Shown here piece after piece: positions 46,012 to 54,077 of a stretch of DNA of 62,752 nucleotides (its first letter is position 1; each line of letters opens with the position of its first letter). The notes under the pieces were generated by a model. That model had not been told where the DNA came from. It saw only the letters and a list, made by a program, of their open reading frames with translations, and did not search any database. The DNA is taken from the NCBI GenBank assembly GCA_021846985.1, contig JAJZVX010000021.1, positions 1-62,752 on the forward strand, read 5' to 3'. This DNA comes from Acidobacteriota bacterium. Lineage in GTDB: Bacteria; Acidobacteriota; Terriglobia; Terriglobales; Acidobacteriaceae. The translations under genes were made by a program, and so were the position numbers.

Positions 46012-48000
46012 TCATTGCGTCACGGCGAGGTTGTCGAATTGTGCCCTGTTCCATCCCGTTCCCAGGGCAAACATACCATGTCGATGCGATGCGTCCTCCA
46101 CGCTGGCCAGCCGCCCGCCGTCGAGCGTTGCGCTGATCCGGTTGCCGTGGAAGGTCAATGCAAAGCGGTGCCACGTGTCCGGCAGCGCGCGCAGCGTCCC
46201 CGACGCCAGTTGCGCGAGGGGCCGCTTGAACGCCGCCGAGATCAGTTCCCACTCGCCGCCGGCCTGCACCCTGAGAATGTAGCCGCTGGGATAGGGCGCC
46301 TTGTCCCCCTCGAACACGTCGCCCGAATCGATTCTGCCCATCAGCGTTGCAGAGCCGCCGGGCTGCACGCTGAAATCGGCCGCCACCGTGTAGTCTGTCC
46401 ACCCCACGTCCCCGGCCAGGGTAAACGGGTCCGGCAGCGGCCCCCACGGAATCGGTTTTTGCGTGATCACCTGCTCCAGACAGCGCCCCTTGCGCCCCTG
46501 GCACGCATGTGCCTCGAATGCCCCGTCCTGATCGGAAAGATACCTGGCCGCGCGCGTCAGCGGCGTGCTTTCAAAATCGTCCTTATACGGGAAGGGAAAC
46601 GGCCTTTGCGGCGGCGGCTGCGCGCTCCCTTTGCCCTGTCCGGTGGCGGTGGTCAGGGTATAGATCGACTCGGGCTCAAAGGTGTACGCGAACATTCTTC
46701 CCTTCGGCGTGAGGTCTGCGATATGTTCGAAGCTCCGCCTCGCGCTGGTCTCCCAGATGTGAACCGCGCCGCTCGCCAGCCCCCCGGCGATGGCAAAGTC
46801 CACGCGCTGCGGCCGCTTGGCGTCGATGGTCTCCAGCACCGTGCTCCAGTCCTTGCCGTTGGGCGACTTGAGCGTGACGTAAGTGCCCTGGCCGGGAAGA
46901 TCGCCCGATGATGCGTCGAGGTACTGCCAGCCCGGCTGCGCGAACTGCGTGGTGTGCGCCGTCACCCAGATCGTCGATTGCACGTCGTAGTGTCCGGACC
47001 ATGGCGTGTTGGCGTACATCAGGCCCGAGTTCGGCGCGGCGAGGATGTCGTAATACGAGGTGATGGGGCTCCAGATCTCCGTCGCCGTCATCGTCCCCTC
47101 GAGATAATTGCGGTTATAGAGATGCGCCAGCACGCGCCCGCCCAGGGCCCAGGTCCGCTGCACAATCGGTCCCCCGCCGCTGTTGGGCTGGTCTTCGCTG
47201 GCCCACAGCGGCTTGCCCGACGCGCGCGCCGTCTGCGTCGTGGTGATCTTGCCGTTCTCCTGCGGGTAATGAACGCCAATGACATCCACCGCCGCCTTCA
47301 ACTCAGGATCGCCCTGCATGGCCTCCGCGATGGCCCACTGTCCTTGGCCTTCGCCGGGATACTCGTCGCAGCACACGATCTTCGTGTTCAGATGATGCTC
47401 TTTCAAAACGCGATGCAGCTCCTTCACGTAGGCGGCGTCGTACACTTTCTCGTTCCAGATGCCGGCGTAGCTGATCTTGAGTCCATACTTGTCGCGCGCT
47501 GCCTCAATGAACCTGGCCATGTATTCGGCCATGTCGCGCGAGTAGTAGTGTCCGTTGCCGATCCAGCCCGGCGCGCCCCAGGGCAGGATGTCGAGAACGA
47601 TCTTCGGATTGCGCTTGTGCGCCTCGGCCATGAGCCACCACTCGTAGCCCCGCGTAAAATCGTCATCGCCGCGCGTGCGCTGCGCGCTGGGCTCGGCGCC
47701 GTCGGTCGAGTTCACGTCGCCGCCCACCTCCACCTTCAGGTGTTGCAGCGCCGCGCCGTAACCGGGTTTGAATAGGTAGTCCAGAATCTGGCTGCGTTCG
47801 GGCTCGGGATAGTCGTAGAGCAAACGACTCGAGGCGCCCGCGCTCAAAGCGCCCAGCCCATCGAAGATGCGGCCTTTGCTGCGGCCGTCGAGGGTTACCT
47901 TCAGGTTCTGCGCGAGGCAGCAAACCGCCGTTGCCCCCAGCAGCGCGAGAACCACCCCCGCGCGGCGGCGGCTCATCCCCATCGTCCAGTGGATCTTCAT
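46012..48000 (-). CDS. exported GH59 galactocerebrosidase-like beta-galactosidase
   Basis: A 662-aa protein with a signal peptide. The barrel carries the GH59 landmarks FDGLGALSAGASSRLLYDYP and KVEVGGDVNSTDGAEPS, acid/base E184 in AGIWNEK and nucleophile E269 in LWASEDQ, matching E182 and E258 of mammalian GALC in context. A C-terminal lectin-like beta-sandwich (about 480-662) completes the family plan. GH59 removes beta-galactose from galactolipids or galactosides; a bacterium is unlikely to meet galactosylceramide as main substrate. GGGAGG precedes ATG 48000. Confidence 0.9.
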   Translation of the reverse strand: MKIHWTMGMSRRRAGVVLALLGATAVCCLAQNLKVTLDGRSKGRIFDGLGALSAGASSRLLYDYPEPERSQILDYLFKPGYGAALQHLKVEVGGDVNSTDGAEPSAQRTRGDDDFTRGYEWWLMAEAHKRNPKIVLDILPWGAPGWIGNGHYYSRDMAEYMARFIEAARDKYGLKISYAGIWNEKVYDAAYVKELHRVLKEHHLNTKIVCCDEYPGEGQGQWAIAEAMQGDPELKAAVDVIGVHYPQENGKITTTQTARASGKPLWASEDQPNSGGGPIVQRTWALGGRVLAHLYNRNYLEGTMTATEIWSPITSYYDILAAPNSGLMYANTPWSGHYDVQSTIWVTAHTTQFAQPGWQYLDASSGDLPGQGTYVTLKSPNGKDWSTVLETIDAKRPQRVDFAIAGGLASGAVHIWETSARRSFEHIADLTPKGRMFAYTFEPESIYTLTTATGQGKGSAQPPPQRPFPFPYKDDFESTPLTRAARYLSDQDGAFEAHACQGRKGRCLEQVITQKPIPWGPLPDPFTLAGDVGWTDYTVAADFSVQPGGSATLMGRIDSGDVFEGDKAPYPSGYILRVQAGGEWELISAAFKRPLAQLASGTLRALPDTWHRFALTFHGNRISATLDGGRLASVEDASHRHGMFALGTGWNRAQFDNLAVTQ

Positions 48001-48136
48001 CAAAGCCTCCCGGGCGAGGCGTCCTTTGCCGTTCCGCAACCACCGAAGGAATCCGGAAACAGCTGGCGGTTTCATCCCCTCTACGTGTGCCTGCAAATGC
48101 GTCCTCAGCCGTGCGAGTTGTTGCCGTCTGCGCCGC

Positions 48137-49408
48137 TCACCGGTTGAATTCCCGTAATGCCTCGATCATGGCGAGAATGTTCTCTACCGGCGTCCCCGCC
48201 TGGATGTTGTGGATCGTATTGAACACAAAGCCGCCCCCCGGCGAAAAAATCTTGCAGCGCTCGATCACCTGCGCGCGCACCTCGGCCGGTGTCCCGAAGG
48301 GCAGCACCCTCTGCGTATCCACGCCTCCGCCCCAGAAGGTCAGCCGGTCGCCGTACCTGGCCTTCAGCTTCTCCGGCTCCATGCCCACCGCCGAACACTG
48401 CACGGGATTGGCAATGTCGATTCCCGCTTCGATAAACGATTCGAAAAACCGCTCGCTCGATCCGCAGCTATGTTTGAAGACCTTCCACGCCGTGTGGCTG
48501 TGAATCCAGTCGCACATCTGCTTGTAGTACGGGAAATACAGGTCGCGGAAGGTCGAAACCGAGCAGAAACTCGAGCTCTGCGTCCCAAAGTCCGTGCCGC
48601 ACAGATAGAAAACGTCAATTGCATCGCCGATGCGCGCATGGATGCGCTCCATGTTGGCTATGGCAATCTCCACCTGGCGGGCGTAGATTCCGTGGATGTA
48701 ATCGCGGCGGCTGCGCGTGGAAACATACCACTCGGTCACATCGCGAATGCCCCGCGGATCCTTAAGCTGCACCGCCGGCACCAGCGCAATGTCGCCGAGA
48801 GCGGTGCCGCCGAAGTTTCCAAAGAGCGCATACTCGCCGTTGTCCGCGGCCTTCACGTCGGCTTCCATGGCGTCCAGATCGCCATCGCTGATCGGCTCGA
48901 ACTCTTCCAGATTGTCGGCCGGATCAAGATGCTCGGGATCGAAATGATTCTGGCGGATGATGGCGTCGAAGAAGTGAAATCCCCTGGGCATGCGGGCCGA
49001 CGGTGGCGCGCTGGTGTCGCCTTGGGGATAAAGCAGCGTGTCGCCTTTCTCGTCCACGGTGACGTTGAACCCGCCGGGCACCAGCACTTCAAGACCGTTG
49101 AAGAGCCACGGCTTCCAGTCCTTGTTTTCAAAGCCGAACATCGTCTTGCGGCTGCCCACCGCCTTTACGTCCACGCCGAGCGCCGACTTCAGGTCGTCTT
49201 CCACCTCGCCCAGCATCTGAAAAGGCTCGATCACCTTCACCGGATGCCGGTCCAGGCCGAAGTGGCCGCGCAGTTCGGCGACGCAACTGACGTGAATCCC
49301 CGTCACCGGGCTGCCGCCAAAGTCAATCGGAATGCGGTCCGGCTGGCGATGATTCAAGGCATCCAGAAGCCGCTGGCGCGAGGCGGATGGAGTTTTTACA
49401 GTGGTCAT
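48137..49408 (-). CDS. URO-D family protein (not HemE), glycosidase-operon associated
   Basis: A 423-aa cytoplasmic barrel protein of the uroporphyrinogen decarboxylase superfamily. It has the superfamily opening SRQRLLDALNHRQPDRIPIDF and late motifs VFKHSCGSSERFFESFIEAG and GGGFVFNTIHNIQAG, but lacks the RQAGRY substrate motif of true HemE. Relatives include corrinoid methyltransferases (MtaA/MtbA/CmuA) and many uncharacterised proteins in sugar loci. AAAGGA precedes ATG 49408. It sits between two glycosidase genes with short gaps, so it is very probably co-transcribed with them. Confidence 0.82.
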   Translation of the reverse strand: MTTVKTPSASRQRLLDALNHRQPDRIPIDFGGSPVTGIHVSCVAELRGHFGLDRHPVKVIEPFQMLGEVEDDLKSALGVDVKAVGSRKTMFGFENKDWKPWLFNGLEVLVPGGFNVTVDEKGDTLLYPQGDTSAPPSARMPRGFHFFDAIIRQNHFDPEHLDPADNLEEFEPISDGDLDAMEADVKAADNGEYALFGNFGGTALGDIALVPAVQLKDPRGIRDVTEWYVSTRSRRDYIHGIYARQVEIAIANMERIHARIGDAIDVFYLCGTDFGTQSSSFCSVSTFRDLYFPYYKQMCDWIHSHTAWKVFKHSCGSSERFFESFIEAGIDIANPVQCSAVGMEPEKLKARYGDRLTFWGGGVDTQRVLPFGTPAEVRAQVIERCKIFSPGGGFVFNTIHNIQAGTPVENILAMIEALREFNR

Positions 49409-49479
49409 AAGAGTCCTTTCGCTTGATTCCGGAGGAAGAACCATTCTACCTTCCCGGCCGTTGCGCCCGGTGGTTGCCG

Positions 49480-51294
49480 TCATTGCGTTCCTGCGGCGGT
49501 CTCTGGTCGATGCATCACCGCGGCCAGAACCATGAAGTTGTCGGAGAGAAAGCCCTCATAGCCATGCGGGCCGCCTTTCCAGTCCTTCCAGTCATACGTC
49601 AGGCCATTCGGCCCGCGCCCCTCGAATCCGCCCTCCTTCACGCCCTTCAGGATGGGAAACAGGATGCCGTCGCCGTCCTTGACGCGGCCCAGCTTGTAGA
49701 GGGCGGCGACGGTGTAGAACGCATACGATGCCGTGGCTCCGCCATTCTCATAAATCTGGAAGCCATCGGATCCGTCCTCCCTGCCGGGACCGCCCCAGCG
49801 GTGGTCCAGCGTCACCGAGTCTTCCCTGCGAATGGGAATCAAGTTTCCCGGCAGCCCCAGTTCGAAGTGGGTAAAGCCCACTTCTTTCATCTTGGCCAGT
49901 AGCCGGTCGAAGATATGGTTGCCCACGCTGGCCGGCGCCAGCCCGTAGACCACCGCCGCCCCGTTCACCCACGGAAAGTAGTAGTCGTGCAGCTTGCCGT
50001 CCTGGCTGCGCCATCCGGCCAGCACGCCCGTTTTCTCATCCATAAAAGTGGGCAGGTAGGCTGCCTTCAGCCGCCGCGCCCGCTCCCGATAGAGCGCGGC
50101 GTCGGCGGGATGCTGGTCCAGTTGCGCCATCTCCGTCATCTGCATCAGCGCGTGATAGGCCAGCGCGTTCGAGTAGGCGTCCTCGTACCCAAAGCCGATC
50201 GTATCCCACCAGTTGGCCGGCCGCAGCACCGGATCGCCGTTGGCCTTTCTGACCCATGAGCCGGCGTTACCCGACGCCGCATACTTGATCAAGCCATTGC
50301 CGTTGGTGTCGGTGGCCAGCATGGCCTCGGTCCAGGCGCGCAGCCCCTGGTAGCTCCGGGCCAGCCAGGCGGTGTCGTGCGTGGTCTCCACGTAGTCGCC
50401 CGCGGCCACCAGCATGGAGGGATACGAATCGGCCGAAGGCGTCCTGAAGCCTCCGGTCTCGCCCGGTGTGCCATCAAACATCTGGTAGCCCGGCAAGCCG
50501 TAGGCCAGCGCCCCGGCCAGGTATTTGTCCAGCGACATCCGCACCAGGTCCATGGCCGTCAGTCCTGGCGCCAGCGGAGGCGTGTACCGCGCCACCTCCG
50601 AATACATGTGCTGCACAAAGGCGCATGGGTCGCTGGCCGCGTTGTTGGCCAGCACCCCGTCCTCGGCCTGCACCTGAAAGATGTTCAGAAAGTCCCGGCG
50701 AAAGCCGTCGAAGCGCGGGTCCGCCTCAACGCCGGGTATGTGCGGATAGATGGCCGTCACCGTCAGGGTGTAAACCACGCGCGGGTTCGCCTCGGTCGCG
50801 GCCGGGAACGTGACCTCTACGTACCCCGTGGGCCGCCGGTGCGCGTCGTAGCCCAGCTTCACCGGCTCACGGCTCGCCGCCTCGATGCGGACGGGGCCTT
50901 CTTCCGGCAGATAAAGAACCGCCGGCAGGCTCGCCTGGCCATCGTTCACCAGCGCCAGCAGCGTCGCATGCGAAACCTCCGGATTGAAGCGCAGCGTCAG
51001 ACCCGCCGCCGCCGCTCCTCTGCGGTAAACGCTCGTCATCGTCAACGACTGGCGCTGAAACTCGAAGCGCCAGCCGCTTCCTGCGCCCCCGGCCTGCGGC
51101 GGAAAGAGCACGTTCGGCCGGAACCGCCCCTGCCCCAGCGCATCCACCTGCAGCGACTCAATCGTCGCACCGTCCGGCGTCAGGGAAAGTTGGTAGTAGG
51201 GCGTCTTGGCCTCGCGCTGCGCGGCCCACCCTCCAACCGCCGGGGCCAGGCAAATACAGAATGTTGCCGCAACCATTGCACGGGATCTGATCAT
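49480..51294 (-). CDS. exported six-hairpin (alpha/alpha) glycosidase
   Basis: A 604-aa protein with a signal peptide (to about 25), an N-terminal beta domain (about 30-200) and an (alpha/alpha)6 barrel (about 215-600) of the six-hairpin glycosidase superfamily. Visible barrel features are NNAASDPCAF, GGFRTPSADSYPSML, ANWWDTIGFGYEDAYSNALAY and YENGGATASYAFYTVAALYK. It resembles bacterial GH families acting on alpha-linked sugars or uronates, but I cannot assign one. GAAGAG precedes ATG 51294. First gene of the leftward run; divergent from the methyltransferase gene. Confidence 0.75.
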   Translation of the reverse strand: MIRSRAMVAATFCICLAPAVGGWAAQREAKTPYYQLSLTPDGATIESLQVDALGQGRFRPNVLFPPQAGGAGSGWRFEFQRQSLTMTSVYRRGAAAAGLTLRFNPEVSHATLLALVNDGQASLPAVLYLPEEGPVRIEAASREPVKLGYDAHRRPTGYVEVTFPAATEANPRVVYTLTVTAIYPHIPGVEADPRFDGFRRDFLNIFQVQAEDGVLANNAASDPCAFVQHMYSEVARYTPPLAPGLTAMDLVRMSLDKYLAGALAYGLPGYQMFDGTPGETGGFRTPSADSYPSMLVAAGDYVETTHDTAWLARSYQGLRAWTEAMLATDTNGNGLIKYAASGNAGSWVRKANGDPVLRPANWWDTIGFGYEDAYSNALAYHALMQMTEMAQLDQHPADAALYRERARRLKAAYLPTFMDEKTGVLAGWRSQDGKLHDYYFPWVNGAAVVYGLAPASVGNHIFDRLLAKMKEVGFTHFELGLPGNLIPIRREDSVTLDHRWGGPGREDGSDGFQIYENGGATASYAFYTVAALYKLGRVKDGDGILFPILKGVKEGGFEGRGPNGLTYDWKDWKGGPHGYEGFLSDNFMVLAAVMHRPETAAGTQ

Positions 51295-51489
51295 GGCTCT
51301 TCACCGCGCCGGAAGGACGGCGCCTTTCGCTTCCTGACGCCTCGCGGCGCTCCGCGCTGCGAAGCCTGAAAACGTCTTCCGGAAAGCACCGGAATTATAT
51401 GGCATACGTGATTCCCGCGCACAGGCCGCCGCCGGTCTGCTTGCCCTTGCTCGCTATAATGGCTCTACGAGATCTCGCGAGGTGAGCGC

Positions 51490-52365
51490 ATGACGTTGCA
51501 GGAAGCCATCGAGCAAGAGGGCCTGCTGTTTTCAGACGGCGGATTCGGTACGGAACTGCAAAAGCTGGGCCTGGAACTGAGCTCCTGCGGCGATCTGTGG
51601 TGCCTCACGCATCCTGACCGCGTGGCCGCCGTCCACCGCCAGTATGCCGACGCCGGCTCCTCGCTCGTCTCCACCAATACCTTCAATGCCAACCGCTTCG
51701 CGCTGGCCAAGCACGGCCTGGCCGATAAGCAGGCCGAGATTGCCCGCGCCGGCGCCCGCATCGCCAAAGAAGTCATGGCCGGCCGTGGCTGGGTCATGGG
51801 CAGCATTGGCCCCTGCGGCGAGTTGCTGGAGCCGGTAGGACCCATTCAGCCCGAGGAGTTGCGCGCATCCCTGCGCGTGCAGGTCGGCGCGCTGCTGGAG
51901 GGTGGCGCCGACGCCATCCTCTTCGAGACCATGAGCGGGCTCGACGAAATCCGGCTCGGCCTGGAGGTGGCGCAGGAACTGCATGCCCCGTGCGTTTTGC
52001 TGACTGGCGCCTTCGATCCCACCAGGTCCGGTCCTCGAACCATGATGGGTGTGCGGCCCGAGCAACTGGCCAAAGCGGCAAAAGAGGGCGGCGCCAGCGT
52101 CGTGGGCGCCAACTGCGGCCGCCTGGCGCTGGAGACCGACTTCCTGCTTTTGCTGGAGCGTTTGCATGCCGCCGTCGGCCTGCCGCTCATGCTTCAGCCC
52201 AATGCCGGCCGACCCGAAGTGAATGAAAATGGCATCTCCTACCACTGCACCCCGGTCAACCTGGCGGAAATTGTCGCTCCGCTTGCCTCGCGCCTGAAGA
52301 TCCTCGGCGGCTGTTGCGGTTCCACCCCAGACCACATCCGCGCCATGAAAGCGCGGATCAACTGA
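51490..52365 (+). CDS. homocysteine S-methyltransferase family protein
   Basis: A 291-aa zinc barrel enzyme. Opening DGGFGTELQKLGLE is the family start; the zinc cysteines are in VGANCGR and GGCCGSTPDHI (two Cys), and VSTNTFNANR is conserved. It moves a methyl group from a donor (betaine, S-methylmethionine or a methylated corrinoid) to homocysteine. It is the length of stand-alone enzymes such as BHMT/MmuM, not MetH. A TATAAT box at 51455-51460 and GAGGTGA before the ATG are seen. It is set inside the glycosidase locus and flanked by two URO-D-type proteins, suggesting it accepts methyl groups produced there. Confidence 0.9.
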   Translation: MTLQEAIEQEGLLFSDGGFGTELQKLGLELSSCGDLWCLTHPDRVAAVHRQYADAGSSLVSTNTFNANRFALAKHGLADKQAEIARAGARIAKEVMAGRGWVMGSIGPCGELLEPVGPIQPEELRASLRVQVGALLEGGADAILFETMSGLDEIRLGLEVAQELHAPCVLLTGAFDPTRSGPRTMMGVRPEQLAKAAKEGGASVVGANCGRLALETDFLLLLERLHAAVGLPLMLQPNAGRPEVNENGISYHCTPVNLAEIVAPLASRLKILGGCCGSTPDHIRAMKARIN

Positions 52366-52398
52366 GGCTCAAGAGCCTGCGATCAAAGTCCTGTTCTG

Positions 52399-52467
52399 AA
52401 AGGGCACGGCTTCAGCTTCAGCCGTGCCAGAAAAGGGCACGAAAAATTCACCGGCTTCAGCCGCCGG
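52399..52467. repeat. REP-like palindromic element
   Basis: GGCACGGCT (52403-52411) and AGCCGTGCC (52420-52428) form a perfect 9-bp stem with an 8-base loop. AAAGGGCACG is then repeated at 52432-52441, and CCGGCTTCAGCCGCCGG (52451-52467) forms a second small hairpin with the same GGCTTCAGCC core. It looks like an intergenic REP-type repeat rather than a terminator, since no T-run follows. It lies between convergent genes. Confidence 0.6.
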
Positions 52468-52499
52468 GGGGCTTAGACGCGTAACCTCTCCGCCCTCTC

Positions 52500-53546
52500 T
52501 CAATGCGCGCCGCTGGCCGGGGCTTCGTTTCCTGTCACCGCCAGAGAGTAGGCGTACTCCCGCAGCGCATCCATATTGGCGTGCGGCGTCTTCCGCGGCA
52601 CCTCGCACCCGGCCGAAATCATGTGCTTTGCCCCGCAGGCCCGGTGACACGCCGCCGCCGCCGCCCGCACCTCTTCCGGCGTCCCCTGCTCCATCACCTT
52701 CACCGTGGGAATGTTGCCCAGGATGATCGTCTCCGGCCCCATCTCCGCGCGCGCGTGCTCCAGCGAGACCGGCGAGTCGATATCGATAATGTCATAGCCC
52801 AGGCTGGCCCGGGCCTTGCATATCTTTGTGGTGTTGCCGCAGATGTGCGAGCGCGTCTTCAGTCCCATCGACCGCAGCGCCTCCACAAACTTGAGATGAT
52901 ACGGAGCGATGATCTCTTCAAAGATGGCCCGCCCCACCAGCGACGAGACCGCGTCCCCCACCCCCATCAGCTCGGCTCCCGCATCGCGCTGCGCGCGGGC
53001 AAACGCAATCCCCAGCTCGGTCACAAAGGTCAGCAGCTCGTTCACAAACGCCGGATCGTCGTAGAAGTCCAGCATCAGCGTATTGATCCCGCGCAGATTG
53101 GCCGCGTAGGCGCAAGGCCCTTCAATCCAGCCTTCAATAATCCTTTGCCCCGCCATCTTCTCTTTGAAAAGCGCCACCGCCCGGATGCGATCCAGCATCC
53201 GCGGAGTGCTCGCCGGGTCGGGCACCTTCAGCCGCGAAAGCTTGCTCTTGTCCGCCAGCAGCGCCTCGCTCTCCACAAATGCCGGGGGCTGGTCCTCGAA
53301 AAAGCGCACCTTCGCCCCCAGGTCCGCGGCCTCGCGCGCCGGATCGGAGATCGCCGACACCAGGTCGGCATCGAAGCGCTCCGCGGTCCGCATTTGCCCT
53401 TCCACCAGCAGGCGATAGTCGGTCACGTATTGCCCGTACTTCACCCCGATCAGGTCGGCGGCGAACATCATGGTGATCGGCATCAGCGGAAGGCGATCCA
53501 CCGGGCGTCCTTCCAAAAGTGCCAAAACACGTTCCCGCCCGTTCAT
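52500..53546 (-). CDS. URO-D family methyltransferase, MtaA/CmuA-like
   Basis: A 348-aa protein of standard length for methylcobamide:CoM-type methyltransferases. Start NGRERVLALLEGRPVDRLPL; active-site regions GWIEGPCAYAA, SHICGNTTKI (zinc His/Cys) and ISAGCEVPRKTPHANMDAL (zinc Cys and the MtaA-type tail). These enzymes move methyl groups from a methylated corrinoid to a thiol or tetrahydrofolate. No corrinoid protein gene is visible in the window. AAAGG nine bases before ATG 53546 supports the start. It converges with the homocysteine methyltransferase gene. Confidence 0.85.
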   Translation of the reverse strand: MNGRERVLALLEGRPVDRLPLMPITMMFAADLIGVKYGQYVTDYRLLVEGQMRTAERFDADLVSAISDPAREAADLGAKVRFFEDQPPAFVESEALLADKSKLSRLKVPDPASTPRMLDRIRAVALFKEKMAGQRIIEGWIEGPCAYAANLRGINTLMLDFYDDPAFVNELLTFVTELGIAFARAQRDAGAELMGVGDAVSSLVGRAIFEEIIAPYHLKFVEALRSMGLKTRSHICGNTTKICKARASLGYDIIDIDSPVSLEHARAEMGPETIILGNIPTVKVMEQGTPEEVRAAAAACHRACGAKHMISAGCEVPRKTPHANMDALREYAYSLAVTGNEAPASGAH

Positions 53547-54077
53547 GCGTCGTAACCTTTCCGGTTGAAATGCCTTCTGACTCTTCTGCGCGAGCCGGGC
53601 AGCGCCCACCGCCGGCGGGCCTGCAAACCAGGATGTCTGCATCCCCCAAACTCCGGGAAGAATAGCGCGTGCAAAGTAGCGCGTCAATTTTGGCGGAGCG
53701 TTGGGTCAGTCTGGCTTGGATTTCCACCACCTCCGCCCGGCGGCAAAATGGCCTCGCACTTCTGTGGCCGGCGCGGGGGCTTGCCCAAACTCCAGACGTT
53801 CGTCGGTTTTGTAACTTCCGCATTGCCGACCAACCGCTCGCGATTACGATGCCATACCGCATGCCCAAGCGTTCTGAATCCGTCAAGGGTCCGTACGACC
53901 GCCAGGTGTTCCCCATGACGCTTATTCACCCCTTTTGCAGCGCCCGTCCTGCCGTAGACATCGAAACCGGACCACTTCCAGGCGTTGAAGTACGCCACAA
54001 AGATTCTCGTGATCGAGTGCGGCGCAATCTGGCAGAATGGTGTCCGGACAAAACAGGGAACTGGAAGAGGAGCCAAA
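53547..54077. other. 531-bp intergenic region with no convincing gene
   Basis: Separates the divergent URO-D-type and GH94-like genes, so both promoters should be here. Short open frames on both strands have no recognisable content. GAGGAG just before 54078 is the ribosome-binding site of the next gene. Confidence 0.5.
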
